Shown here: piece after piece, positions 11,961-23,000 of the stretch | How the letters are laid out: every line of letters starts with the position of its first letter | Numbering within the stretch: the stretch's first letter is position 1 | Assembly (NCBI GenBank): GCA_027627225.1 | Contig: CM051026.1 | Span: 507,501 to 571,500, forward strand | Length of the DNA stretch: 64,000 nucleotides | Reading direction: 5' to 3' | DNA from: Congeria kusceri | Taxonomy: Eukaryota > Mollusca > Bivalvia > Myida > Dreissenidae | Notes under the pieces: model-generated | The model's database searches: none | What the model was told of the DNA's origin: nothing | The model's input: only the letters and a program-made list of their open reading frames with translations | Made by a program: the position numbers and the translations under genes

Positions 11961-12811
11961 GAATTGTCATTTATTGTGAACATTTTGCTTTAAACTTGTT
12001 CTCTGAAACGCTATAAGGAAGTTGAAAAACTTGAAAAAAAAATGGGCACAATATATATGTTCAGATGATTTCCAATGAAGTTGATCTTTACAAAAAAACT
12101 ATGTAAAAAGGTAAATATAAACAAATGTTTTTTAAGCAGTTGCTGCCTCACTTTGTATTTGAAGTTTCATTGTGAGTCTTCACATTATCAGTTGGAACCC
12201 ACATTTGATACTGACAGTGTGTCCTTAATGTGGGTCAGACAAAGTGTTTTAGGACAGGAGTTGTCTCCCTTTGGTTTTAATTATTGGAGATGGCATCATA
12301 TTACAAGAATTAAACAGGTAAATTGTTTTAAAAATGACTAAAGAGAAAAAGATCAAATCAGTTTGATATTTCGGCAAAAGGAAATGACAACTGTGATAAA
12401 ATAGTCAGTGTGGTAAATCTCTTAAATAATAAACACTCTAGAGACATTGATCAGTACACGTTTAAACCAACTGCATTTGGTCTGTGTGATAAACACTTGT
12501 TCAATGTAACCTGATATTCAGCTACAAACCTTTGTCGCAGTGCAATAATTTAAATTAATCCAATACTCACGTGACCTAATACTCACGTGACAGTTTACAT
12601 AGTTACACTGTTTACTGCAACAGACCACTGAGCGTCATTTGAAGGTTATCTTGGTTTCTGTTCAGTTGGAAGGTTTTATTGCTTGATTACAATTGCCACT
12701 ACATTTAATGCGTGCTTTCTGGATTATTTAATTAAACAGAGACACTGTGACATTAATATTTCTATTTAATTAAAGTTGTAAAGTTTTGTTTGTTGAAAGT
12801 CAACAAGCAAA
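11960..12811. other. Upstream region of the TRIM-like gene
   Basis: No TATA box or CpG island is obvious. A near-perfect local repeat ATACTCACGTGAC appears twice at about 12564-12592, each copy carrying a CACGTG E-box. The 88-codon open frame at 12075-12341 has no recognisable domain and is left uncalled. The first exon's transcription start cannot be placed. Confidence 0.4.
12564..12592. promoter_or_regulatory. Paired CACGTG E-boxes upstream of the TRIM-like gene
   Basis: Two tandem copies of an AATACTCACGTGAC-like segment, about 220-250 bases before the start codon. CACGTG is the classic bHLH-zip site. The regulatory role is inferred from position and duplication only. Confidence 0.3.
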
Positions 12812-13146
12812 ATGGCGACATTTTCTATGTCTACTGTTGCTAAAGGGTCAGATGAATTTAAAGATTTTTGTTGTTCTACCTGCGAAGAGCAGTCTGTTGA
12901 AGTAGTCGCAGAATTTTACTGTGAAACATGTTCAAAGTTTTATTGTGGAAAATGTATTCATCATCATGGTCAGTTGTTCAAAAAACATTCCCCTTATGGA
13001 AGGGGAGATATGAACAAATGGCCAATTTCAAAGAAGGTGGAGGATTTTCTGATGAAATGCGAAGTTCACAAAGATAAAAAATTGGAAATTTTCTGTGAAG
13101 ACGATGGACAGCTGTGCTGCTCAAATTGTATTCTACTTAATCACAG
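12812..13146 (+). CDS. Exon 1 of the TRIM-like gene: start, B-box 1 and most of B-box 2
   Basis: It starts at ATG 12812 and ends at a CAG|GTATCT donor in phase 2. Reading past the donor adds only a short tail with a poly-F run, so the splice is clear. The last zinc ligand of B-box 2 (C114) is encoded by exon 2, so the intron splits the zinc finger; the split arginine codon is restored by the first base of exon 2. Confidence 0.88.
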
Positions 13147-16100
13147 GTATCTTAAGACATTTTTTTTTAAATGATTGTTAAGATAACAATAATCCTTATT
13201 ATTAGACAATTTACTTTTTAGACTAACCTGATTTAGTATGTTTATTAATATAAACAAGAATTAAGTTGAGGACAGTAACATACATGTAACGATTGGCTTG
13301 AGAACCCCATATATTTATATATATCAGAAATGGTGCAGTTTTAAACTTCCAGTTTTTACCTGGATACCAATGTTTAACAGGTAAACTGACTACCTGAATG
13401 TTAACATTTTATAAAATCAATACATATCAAGGTTAGTACAGTTTGAGATTGACTTCAATACCACTCTTCTTGATATCAGTTACACATCGAGGGTTGAGTG
13501 TGAAACTATTGTATCTGATATATAAATGTTAAGCTACTCATGCTCAATCTTTGAAAATACTATTATTGCCTTTTCTTAACTATTTTGAAAACACGGTAAC
13601 CTTTATTCCAATGCTGGCATATTCATTTTAAGCTAAACTGACCGAAGGCCAGCGAGCTTATGCCATGGCGGTTCGGTTGTGTGTGTGTGCGTGCGTCCAT
13701 AGGTTTTTCCTTTCATCTCCTCGAAAAGCAGTTGGCCAACTTTGCTGAAACTTCACACAAATGTTTCTTGGATTGTCCTCGATCAAAGTCACTCCAATTG
13801 TTCCAATTGTTCCAGTACGCTGCACAAAAATGGCCACCAGGACGTTAAATAGAAACATCTTTAAATGACATCTCATCCTCAACCTGTGGGTGAATTTTCA
13901 TATAATTTAGAAAAATGTTCCTTGGGTGGTCCTCTACCAAAATTTCTCAAATGTTGATGCTCATTTGAAAAACAACATAGCCACCAGGGGGCGGGCCATT
14001 TTTTTCTTAAATGGCTGTATTGAAAACTTTGAAAATCTTTGTCTGAAATTATTGGTTGGATTTAGAAATTATTCACGCACTGTTCCTTGGGAGGTTCTCT
14101 ACAAAAGTTTCTCAAATTAGTAAGGTCTGTTGTAAAAACTACGGAGGCAGGGCATTTTTACGTTATATGTTTTTATTGAACAATTTGAAAATCTTTTTGT
14201 CAAAAACCACTTGTTTGGATTTCAAACTTCTTTGACAGAAATGCTCCTTGGTTGTTTTTATACCAAAGTTCCTCAAATGGTTTAAGTCCTTAAAAAAATG
14301 GCCGCCAGGGGGCGGGCCATTTTTCCTAATAGGATTATATTAAAATTTTTGAAGATCTTTATGTTAGAAACCACTGGTTGGATTTTGAAGTAATTTTACC
14401 AAAATTATTGAATTATTTTGATTTGCTAAAAAACTTGGCCGCCAGTGGTTGGGGCCTTTTTAGCTCGACTTTTCTAATAAAAGGCAAGCTTTTCTACTCG
14501 CCCCGGCGTCAGCGTCGGCATCCGAGTTACGTTAAAGTTTTTTGGTAAGCTTGTTTCTCAGGAATGGCTGGAGGGATTTCATTAAAAGTTAAAACATTTA
14601 TTCCGTACATTAAAATGAACCTATAGGCCAAGTTTGGTAACACTAGTTTGAAATTTGTCAAAATTATGGGCCTTTTTACACTGAGAAATTTTACATATAA
14701 CTATATGGACAGGTTAAAGATTTTTGGTAAGCTGGTTTCTCAGGAATGGCATGAGGGATTTCATTCAAACTTAGAACACTTATTCCCTATATTAAAATGA
14801 ACTCATAAGCCAATTATGATAACTCTAGTTTGAAATTGACAAAATTGTGGGCCTTTTTACGCTTAGAAATGGACAGGTTCAAGTTTTTCAGTAAGCTAGT
14901 TTCTCAATTTTTTGTTTCCGCTCCCTAACTCGAGAACTGATTAAGCTATTGTAATGAAACTTCAAACATAGATATCTTATAGCGAGACCTTGCTTGGGAT
15001 TACATATGTGGTGGGTGGGGTCAAGGTCACTGTTACTAAAAATAGAATAAACAGTTTCCGCTCAATAACTTGAGAACGCACTGAGATATTTTAATGAAAC
15101 TTAATACAAACATACCTTATATCGAGACCTCACTTGCGATTGCGTTTAGGGTCAAGGGTCAAGGTCACTGTTACTGAAATAGAAAAACGGTTTCCGCTCA
15201 ATAACTTTAGAACGCATTGAGATATTTTAATGAAACTTTATACATAGATACTTTATATAGAGACCTTGCTTGGGATTGCATATGGGGTGGGTGGGGTCAA
15301 GGTCACTGGTACTAAAAATAGAAAAATGGTAACCGCTCAATAACTTTAGAATGCATTGAGATATTTTTATGAAACTTAGTGCATAGATACCTTATATCGA
15401 GACCTTGCTTGGGATTGCATATGGGGTGGGTGTGGTTAAGGTCAAGTTTACCATTACTAAAAATTTTATTGATGTGCTGACTTTAATGCATTTTGTTTGA
15501 AAAATTTGGTTTTCGGGGAATTTCCATGTTTCTTGTTTAAGAATAAAATGCCAGTAACTCTGACAAGCACAAGAAAAGTCTAGCTAGCTGTCCTCCTACA
15601 GCTCTTCTTTTGTTATATGGCTTATCAGCAGGGTCCTTTTGCTTCTGACACTCCTTACTTTATAAGCAATTGGAGCAAAACAGACACTCATGTGCCAAAG
15701 TACGCTTAAATATCCAGTAGAAGACTATATGAGGCACGTTGTGGGAAAACTGGCCTTAATGCATGTGCGTAAATGTCGTCCCGGATTAGCCTGTGCTGTC
15801 CGCACAGGCTAATCCGGGACAGCACTTTAAGCTTTTATGGTATTTTCTGTTTCAAGGAAGTCTCTTCTAAATATAAATCCACTATAGGCGGAAAGTGCCA
15901 TCCCTGATTAGCCTGTTGCGGAATCCGCACAGGCTGATCCGGGATGACACTTTACGCACATGCATTAAGCCCGGTTTTCCCATGACACGCCACATAATGT
16001 TTTGAAATGGCCAATCTAAACCATCCATCTCATAAGCTTTGAACTTAGAATATGTATAACAGTATTTTTTGTTTATATTTAAGAAAAAGTTGCAAAATTA

Positions 16101-18466
16101 TTTTAAGCATTTTATTTAAATATACTATATTTTGTTTCAGACAGTGCACCAAAGTGACGCTTGTATCTGAGTGTGTCAAAACCCAGTCAACTGACCTGCA
16201 GCAGTTTGCAGTGAAGCTTCAAACAATTCAGGAACAAATGAACAATCTTCAAACAAATTGGGAGACCGGCATTAAATCACTGCAGGGTTCATATGATGAA
16301 CAGTTACACAAAATACGAGAAACACGCAGGAAAATAAATGACACTTTAGACAATATTGAAAAAATCACTTTGAAGGAAATGAAAAATACACTCACAAGTC
16401 TGCAAGCTTCTCTCAAGACTGATGTGAACAACTGCAGAAGGCTTCGTGACGACTTGAAAATACTGCATGAAGCCATTCAGGACATAAGTGATATAAGCAT
16501 GAAAGAACTCTCCTTTATAGCGAGCAAGAAATGTAGCGACAAAATACAACAGTCTGAAACATATTTGAAGGAGAACTCTGTTCAGGTTAAAAGTTCACTA
16601 ACATTCCAGCCTAACAGTGACATTGAGCAGTACTTGTCCAAACTGTCAGGTCTGGGGAGGATCGTACACAGTACCCAGCCATTGACAGTGCAGGGAAACC
16701 CAGACCAAGTATTGACTGTTTATGGAAAGTCAGAGTATGATGTGAGCATACCAAGTGATTCATCAACATGCATTATCAGTGGCATATGTGTTCTCCCTGA
16801 TGGCCAGATTCTTGTTGCAGACTACAAGAATAAGAAATTAAAGCTGCTGGACCAGCAGTACAGGATGCTTACTCATTGTGATGTGTCTACTTCTCCACAG
16901 GACATATGTCATATAACACACAGTGAAGTTGCTGTTACTGTGAATGATGATAACACACATGAGATCCAGTTTATCTCAGTCAACAATGAGCAGCTGGTGA
17001 AGGGCAGGAAGCTTCAGTTACAACATTACTGTGGAGGTATCGCCCACCACCAGGGGGAGCTGTATGTCACTGATTATACTGCACTGTACAAGTACACGCT
17101 GAGTGGGAAACTGGTCAGCAAGCTGTATGAGGATACATCAGGTAATTGTACAGGTTAGAATCGTGGCGGGTTCATCCGGATATTTTTATTAGCAATATGT
17201 ATCATAAAGTAATTGTAAGACTGCATAGTTGTAGAATGTACGTGTGTCAGTTTAAGTTTACAACAGCAGTAAAGAATGATTTTCAGTATTATTGATTTAT
17301 ATATATGAGTAATCAGGCATTTTGACTGTCACTACATGGCATGTCTATAAATAGACAGTGAGTGCAAATCACTGACACACTCTGTGACCTGCTGTTTATA
17401 TTTTGTGGTTTTCAAGTAAATATACGTGCATTATTTTTCATAATGCATCGTGTTTTCAAACGTTATATGAAGTAAATAAACTTTAAATTGTTGTAGTTGA
17501 AATTTGTTAAATTAATAGATTTGTATTTGTAAAACTGTTTAAATAACAACTGGCTTTTGTTTCTTGTGTAGAAGAACAAGAGAGAAAAGTTTTATTTCAT
17601 GTTTTGAAACATATTTCCTGTTGTAAAAGCTTAACTTCTGTTATTATAATGTACATGTATATGTTATAAATATGTCAGCCGGTGTCAGCTATAGAATAAC
17701 ACAGATGTCAGTAATCATGTATACATGTATAGAAAATCTATTAATACCGCATATGCCATAGTTGCATCAGCTGACACATTCATGTATACGTGTATAGGAA
17801 ATCTGTTATTACTGCATATAGTTACGCATTCATGCGTACATGTTCACTGTACCGTGTAATCGTTTCCATCCGTGTAATTGTGGTAGACTACAATTCTAAC
17901 TCACCAGTCAACGTGTCAAACTTTTAGGCAATAAACTGATACAGAACCTTCCTGTCACACTAAAATATTTATTATTATTGGATTTTATGCGGATCTTTAA
18001 GACGCGTAATTGTCTGTTTAACGACGCATTAATAATACGATGTCACTGCAGTTTGTGTATTAACATTATTAAACATTTAAAGTAATTTAATATCTTGATG
18101 TGACTCTGTTTTGCAGTACGGAGGTGTGCTGTGAGTCCCACGGGGGATCGTATATACGTCACCAACCTCTCCCAGCACAAGCTCCTCACCCTGGCCAGGG
18201 ATGGGTCGGTACTCTCTACATTGGAGGACCCTGAACTACAATACCCAGTGGCTGTACATGTGACACCTGCAGGCCAGGTGTTGGTCTGTGGAGGCTGGCC
18301 CTACACTATCATACAGGTGGACAGGGAGGGCAGGAAGAAGCTGGCCACTCTGGCTACAGACAGGGATGGAGTGGGGTACCCAGTGTCAGTCTGCTACAAC
18401 AGGCACACAGCCTCCATCCTTGTTGGACAATATGTCAACAACATCCTGGTGTTCAAAGTGCAATAG
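12812..18466 (+). CDS. TRIM-like B-box / coiled-coil / NHL-propeller protein, three exons
   Basis: Exons 12812-13146, 16141-17153 and 18117-18466 join in frame to give about 565 residues. Residues 20-59 form a first zinc module (C21, C24, C37, C40, C45, C48, H52, H59). Residues 83-114 form a B-box 2 (C83, H86, C95, C102/103, C106, H111, C114). Residues ~125-285 are a predicted coiled coil, and ~320-565 hold repeated blade motifs such as GICVLPDGQILVADY and CAVSPTGDRIYVTN, as in NHL/TRIM propellers. There is no RING finger before the first B-box, so ubiquitin-ligase activity is not supported; an adaptor or ligand-binding role is inferred from TRIM-family architecture. The ATG has a good context (AAAATGG). 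Large families of such genes exist in bivalves, often linked to immunity, but nothing here shows the ligand. Unrelated repeats flank it on both sides. Confidence 0.88.
13487..13545. repeat. Half copy of the 11125-11207 hairpin
   Basis: ATCGAGGGTTGAGTGTGAAA, then TATCTGATATATAAATGTTAAGC, equals the reverse complement of the right arm plus loop at 11125-11207. The second arm is absent. Confidence 0.6.
13630..14461 (+). mobile_element. Tandem-core element with 'ATGGCCGCCAGGGGGCGGG' units (E14)
   Basis: Starts AAGCTAAACTGACCGAAGGC and GCGAGCTTATGCCATGGCG. Units of ~150 bases contain GTTCCTTGG, CTCAAAT, GCCACCAGGGGGCGGGCCAT and TGAAAACTTTGAAAATCTTT. The element is interrupted at about 14460 by E10. 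A TATATGGCTTATC continuation appears at about 15613. Confidence 0.65.
14462..15607 (+). mobile_element. Tandem-core element with AGCTCGACTTTTC arm (E10)
   Basis: Starts TTTTTAGCTCGACTTTTC and has units with GGTAAGCTTGTTTCTCAGGA and GAGGGATTTCATT. From 14908 to 15475 it holds units like those of E3 (CTCAATAACTTGAGAACGC, GATATTTTAATGAAACTT). It ends GAAAAGTCTAGCTAGCTGTC, CTCCTACAGCTCTT. A sister copy surrounds 60347-61154. Confidence 0.65.
15729..15996. mobile_element. MITE family 1, copy 2, in intron 1 of the TRIM-like gene
   Basis: Full-length copy with the same arms (GAGGCACGTTGTGGG at the left, CCCATGACACGCCACAT at the right) and the same TGTGC..GCACAGGCTAATCC hairpin core. It lies about 145 bases upstream of the exon 2 acceptor. 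Confidence 0.85.
16141..17153 (+). CDS. Exon 2 of the TRIM-like gene: end of B-box 2, coiled coil, first propeller blades
   Basis: The acceptor is a pyrimidine-rich TTTTGTTTCAG ending at 16140. The first residues QCTKVTL complete the B-box 2 exactly as in related TRIM proteins. A long Q/L/K/E-rich helical stretch follows, then propeller-like repeats. Two donors lie 12 bases apart in the same phase: after 17141 (TCAG|GTAATT) and after 17153 (ACAG|GTTAGA). The second keeps a TSGNCTV segment leading into RRCAVSP and fits the blade pattern better, so it is used here. The in-frame TAG at 17156 is intronic. Confidence 0.85.
17154..18116 (+). other. Intron 2 of the TRIM-like gene
   Basis: This is a 963-base AT-rich intron. 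It contains two diverged copies of a short segment around ATGTATACATGTATAG (about 17718 and 17783) and no recognisable element. If the nearer donor is used the intron starts at 17142. Confidence 0.75.
18117..18466 (+). CDS. Exon 3 of the TRIM-like gene: C-terminal propeller blades and stop
   Basis: The acceptor TGTTTTGCAG ends at 18116 and the exon begins in phase to complete a valine codon. It encodes RRCAVSPTGDRIYVTN and further blade motifs (HVTPAGQVLVCGG, SVCYNRHTASILVGQY), ending NNILVFKVQ and TAG. The sequence is clearly GC-richer than its surroundings, as expected for coding sequence. A GTG-initiated reading of this exon alone is not a separate gene. Confidence 0.87.
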
Positions 18467-19320
18467 CTTACTTTTACATGTATCAGACATTTGTATAATA
18501 ACAAATATGGTTATCTTAAAATGATCTTGTGTATTTATATTGAAACTTATGTATTGTGTAATGTATTATTTGTCAAATTTATGTATTGTGTATTGTGTTA
18601 TGTTTCAAAACACAATTGTGGTTTAGAATCTACAATATGTTTGTGTAAACAATATTTTTTATCTTAAAATGACAGTGTATTTTTGGACATTGTGAATTAT
18701 ATTCTACCGTCTGTTTCTTACATAATTGCTATTACATTTTACACAACTTAACCAGTTAACACATACTGTATGCCAAAATGACAAAAACTATTTTAGTTTA
18801 GAAGTTAATGTTTGTACATAAATATACATGTACATGACACTCGCTATTTTTAGACTGACTGTCATTTCTACATACATGATAAAAATGTATTTGATCAATT
18901 ACTTGAAAACATGACACTGTATTGTTGTATAAATACTTGTGTTTGAACTATTAAAAATTAAGAATAGCTGAGAATTTTTGCAGTGATTTAACAGCTTTAA
19001 AGATGGACCTTTGCTTATATATTAGTGTCGTTAATTTCCGCATTTTCATTGTGATAGTGAATATAGTGAAAACTTTACGACTAAAATATTAACCGGTATT
19101 AGCAATATAATGATTCATATTAATATATTATATTCATTGTATATTGCCTTTTCTCATGTTCATGCATGTTTGTACATTTCTTTTCCTATGTATTTTCTGT
19201 TCTATATAAATGATGTATGTTTATCTTATATAAATTAAATTCAATCATTTACGTAATATGCATTGTTGAGTAATATGCATTGTTGACGTCATTATGTGAT
19301 TATTGTTCTATTGTTATTTT
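18467..19320. other. 3' flank of the TRIM-like gene
   Basis: AT-rich sequence with short redundant motifs (for example TATGTATTGTGT repeated near 18550-18600). It probably holds the 3' UTR. No other gene or element is recognised. Confidence 0.5.
18950..18955 (+). promoter_or_regulatory. Candidate polyadenylation signal (ATTAAA) of the TRIM-like gene
   Basis: ATTAAA, the commonest variant signal, lies about 480 bases after the stop codon. A canonical AATAAA is seen only at 20336, beyond an inserted repeat. The choice is by position only. Confidence 0.3.
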
Positions 19321-20262
19321 TAGCTCACCTGAGCAAAACGTGCTCATGGTGGGTTTTTGTGATTGCCTTTTGTTTGTCATGCGTCGTGCGTCGTCAACAT
19401 TTACCTAGAGGCCACATTTATTGGCCAATCTTCATGAAACTTGCCCGGAACATTTGTCCCAATGATATCGTAGAAAGGTTCGGACTGGGTCATGTGGGGT
19501 CAGAAACTAGGTCACTAGGTCAAATTGAAGAAAAAGTTTGTGAACACATATCTTTTGCCCAATCAACATGAAACTTGCTCAGAACATTTGTTCTAATGAT
19601 ATCATGGCCGAGTTAGAAAATGGCTCCGGTCCTTTGAAAAACATGGCTGCCAGGGGGCGGGGCAGTTTTCCTTATATGGCTATTGAAAAAGATAATGAAC
19701 GCTCCAAAAGTCACATTTTTTGCCCAATCAACATGAAAGTTGCTCAGAATATTTTTTCTTATATCTCAGCCGAGTTCGAAACCAGTTCCACTCCGTTGAA
19801 AAACATGGCTGCCACGGGGCGGGGCGGTTTTCCTTATATGGCTCTATTGAAAACTTTAAAAAGTTTGTGAACACTCTAGAGGCCACATTTATTGCCCAAT
19901 CTTCATGAAACTTGCCCAGAACATTTTTCCAAATGATATCTCGAACGAGTTCGAAACTGGGTCATGTGGGGTAAAAATTAGGTCACCAGGCCAAATTAAA
20001 AAAAACTTGTGAACACTCTAAATGCCACATTTATAGGCTAATCATCACAAAACTTGCTTTGAACATTTGTCGCTATGATATCTGTAACAATTTCGAAACC
20101 AGATGACATGGGGATTAAAAGCTAGGTCACCAGGTCAAATTGAAAATAAAGCTTGTGAACACTAGAGGCCAAATTTTTAGCCGAATCTTCATGAAACTTG
20201 CTCACAACAGTTTAGTTCCTTAGACCCTCAGGTGAGCGACCTAGGGCCTTGTGGCTTTCTGG
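19321..20262 (+). mobile_element. Tandem-core element with GCTCACCTGAG arms (E15)
   Basis: Starts TAGCTCACCTGAGC and has CTCAGGTGAGCGAC near the end, an 11-base perfect inverted pair. Units of ~130-150 bases carry CATGAAACTTGC, AGAACATTTGTCC.AATGATAT and GGTCACTAGGTCAAATTGAA. It ends AGGGCCTTGTGGCTTTCTGG|TT. The open frames here (19296-19908) are repeat shadows. Confidence 0.72.
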
Positions 20263-20685
20263 TTAATATTTGTTATCTGTGATCTAACATGAAAACATTT
20301 TATAAACAAGTCACAAACCATATATTCTGAGTGTGAATAAAATTTTGATTATTTCACCTTTGTCTTTGAGTTTATTTATAAACATTGAAAACACATAATG
20401 TAATTATTGCTATATTGTTCTCTTACAAGGTATTAATATTCAGATAATGATTACCTTAAAGGGACCTGTTCACAGATTGACGAATTGACAATTGTTCAAC
20501 TTTTTGTCACTGATTCCAAAAATAAAAGAACAGTGTATACAAAGGAGCAAAATAACACTATGGTCCTAGAAATACACTGTAAAAACCGTTTTAGTTTAAA
20601 TGATGGAATAAATAGGAGTGTTTCTGTTAATTTCGTTGAAATTGTTGACCACATGTGGAACACTTACATGAAGTAAATAATGCAA

Positions 20686-20758
20686 GTCGGACTGGCCGAG
20701 TAGTCCAGGTGATAGCCTTTTAATCCGGAGGTCCCGGGTTCGAACTCCGATGGGACCA
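20686..20758 (+). repeat. tRNA-like segment inside a TTAA-flanked element
   Basis: A-box match TGGCCGAGTAG and B-box match GGTTCGAACTCCG lie at tRNA spacing. The acceptor and anticodon stems do not pair properly, so it is not a functional tRNA. It resembles a Leu/Ser-type A-box. Confidence 0.7.
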
Positions 20759-20761
20759 ATT

Positions 20762-22584
20762 TTTTAGCTCACCTGAGCACAACATGCTCATGGTGAACTT
20801 TTGTGATCGCCTTTTGCCAGTCGTGAATTGTTCCTTGTAAATATTAACCTTGTGAACATTCTAGAGGCCAAATGTATTGCCCAATCTTCATGAAACTTGC
20901 TCAGAACATTTGTCCTAATGATATCTCGGACGAGTTCGAAACTGGGTCATGTAGTGTCAAAAACTAGGTCAAATTGAAAAAAAGCTTGTGAACACTATAA
21001 GTCACATTTTTTGCCCAATCAACAGGAATCTTGCTCTGATCATTTGTTTTTATCTCACTTGAGCACAACATGCTCATGGTGAGCTTTTGTGATCGCCTTT
21101 TGTGCGTCTTGTTGTGCGTCGTTAACATTTACCTTGTGAACACTCTAGAGGCAACATTTATTGGCCAATCTTCATGAAACTTTGTCACAACATTTGTCCC
21201 AATGATATCTCTGCCGAGTTCGAAACTTGGTCATGTGGGATCAAAAACTAGGTCACTAGGTCAAATTAAAGAAAAAGCTTGTGAACACTCTAGAAGTCAC
21301 ATTTTTTGCCCTATCAACATGAATGTTGCTCAGAATATATGCCGAGTTCGAAAATGGTTCCGCTTCATTCAAAAACATGGCCGCCAAGGGGCAGAGCAGT
21401 TTTCCTTATATGGCTATAATGAAAACTTTAAAAAGCTTGTGAACACTCTAGAAGCCACATTTATTGCCCACTCTTTATGAAACTTTCCCAGAACATTTGT
21501 TCTAATGATATCTTGGACGAGTTTGAAACTGGGTCATGTGGAGTCAAAAACTAGATCACTAGATCAAATTGAATAAAACGCTTGTGAACACTCTAGAAGT
21601 CATTGTGTACCCAATCTTCTTGAAACTCGCTCAGAACATTTGTTTCAGTAATATCTCGGACGAGTTCACTAGGGCAAATTGAAGAAAATGCTTGTGAACA
21701 CTAGAGGCCACATTTGTAGCCCAATCGTCAAGAAACTTGCTCAGAACATTTGTTCCAATGATACCTGAGATGAGTTCAAAACTGGTGGGGCCAAAAACTA
21801 GGTCACTAGGGCAAATTGAAGAAAAAGCTTGTAAACTCTCAAATTGAAGAAAATGCGTGTGAACACTCTAGAAGTCACAATATTTTTTAAACTTGTTCAA
21901 TGATTTCACGGACGAGTTTGAAACTAGCTTATGTCGGGTCAAAAACTAGGTCACCATGACAGATTGAAAACAAAGCTTGTGAATACTCTAGATGCCACAT
22001 TTATAGCCCAGTCGTCATGAAACATGCTAAGAACATTTGTCCAAATGAAATCTGGGACATGTTCGAAAACTGATCAATTTTTTCCTATATTTTTGCGAAA
22101 TTTGGTCAGTCACGCGCCTGAAATTGGTCCATGAACAGTATATCAAGAACCTATATGTTGATTTTTTTCTGGCTCACTTCGCTCGCATCAAACTTAAATA
22201 CTCCCATTATTGTTAGGTCATAGCATACATGTCTCAGTCGCCAATTGATGAGCATTAACATGTTTAGCAAATAATTTGTTCATTAAAACACAAGCTGAAA
22301 GACTTATCAGGCTAGAATATGATCCCATATTTTTATTTTAATGAAGTATTTTTACCATAAAATTCCTATATTTTGTCAAAAAAATCGTCAAAAAGTCCTA
22401 TATTTTAGGTTAAAATATTCCTATATTGTTGCTATATTTTCTGTGAAACTTGGTTGAGGTCAAAAGCTAGGTCACCAGGCAGAATTGGAAAAAAAAGCTT
22501 GTTAACACTCTAGAGGCCACATTTTTAGCCGAATCATCATAAAACTTGCTCAGAACAGTACTTCCTTAGCCCCTCAGGCCTTAT
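20762..22584 (+). mobile_element. Tandem-core element(s) with CTCACCTGAG arm (E16)
   Basis: Starts TTTTTAGCTCACCTGAGCAC. A second start-like block, TTTTTATCTCACTTGAGCAC, at about 21052 means two copies in tandem or nested. Units are as in E15. It ends CCCCTCAGGCCTTATGGCCCTCTTG, with a GGCC-TTAT-GGCC hairpin. About 400 bases at 22070-22445 (CTATATTTTTGCGAAATTTGG and similar) are a foreign insertion. Confidence 0.68.
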
Positions 22585-22724
22585 GGCCCTCTTGCTTTTC
22601 TTTTCTTTCTTTTTTCTAAATATTATACTTGAGCTTTTTAATTCCGATGCTTAAATCTGTCAAGTTAAGACATTTAATTGCATACTTCAAAAAATGCGAA
22701 AAATATGTGAACAAGTCCCTTTAA

Positions 22725-23000
22725 TTACATGCAGTTCAAGTAGCATATACTAAAAATGATCGTGTGATCATCAATAAGTGTACTCGGCCAATACACCATC
22801 TTTGTACTTGTGAATTGTAATACGCAGTTTACTGGTAAACAGTGCAGACGAAACACAACCATATGACTTGGCGTTATTGGTAGTGTACTTGTAGATGTGG
22901 AATAACACGTTAGATGTTAATTCATTTTATTTCACGGTGGTCTAGTTTGCGCTGATTTTGCAATCCGATCTTTAAGACCCTATGTTAAAATACTGTTTTT
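22725..23000. other. Stretch without recognised feature
   Basis: Ordinary AT-rich sequence between two repeats; no open frame of note. Confidence 0.4.

Larger units (their letters stand above)
13147..16140 (+). other. Intron 1 of the TRIM-like gene, repeat-filled
   Basis: The 2,994-base intron runs from GTATCT to TTTCAG. About three quarters is mobile-element sequence: a half-copy of a foldback hairpin (13487-13545), a tandem-core element (13630-14460), another tandem-core element (14462-15607) and a MITE (15729-15996). No open coding segment is seen in it. Confidence 0.8.
20460..22720. mobile_element. TTAA-flanked inverted-repeat element carrying a tRNA-like sequence, copy 1 (with insertion)
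   Basis: The left end AGGGACCTGTTCACAGATT follows TTAA (20456-20459). The right end ATATGTGAACAAGTCCCT precedes TTAA (22721-22724). It has 15-20 base terminal inverted repeats and a TTAA target, as in the piggyBac superfamily. It carries a tRNA-like segment (20686-20758) and was enlarged by a later insertion (20762-22584). It has no coding capacity. Confidence 0.7.

Noticed and set aside
12075..12341. 88-codon open frame just upstream of the TRIM-like gene, considered as an extra 5' exon
   Set aside because: No donor or acceptor links it in frame to the exon at 12812, and no domain is visible. In particular it has no RING cysteine pattern.
20686..20758. Functional tRNA-Leu or tRNA-Ser gene
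   Set aside because: The anticodon stem and acceptor stem do not pair, and it lies inside a TTAA-flanked repeat.
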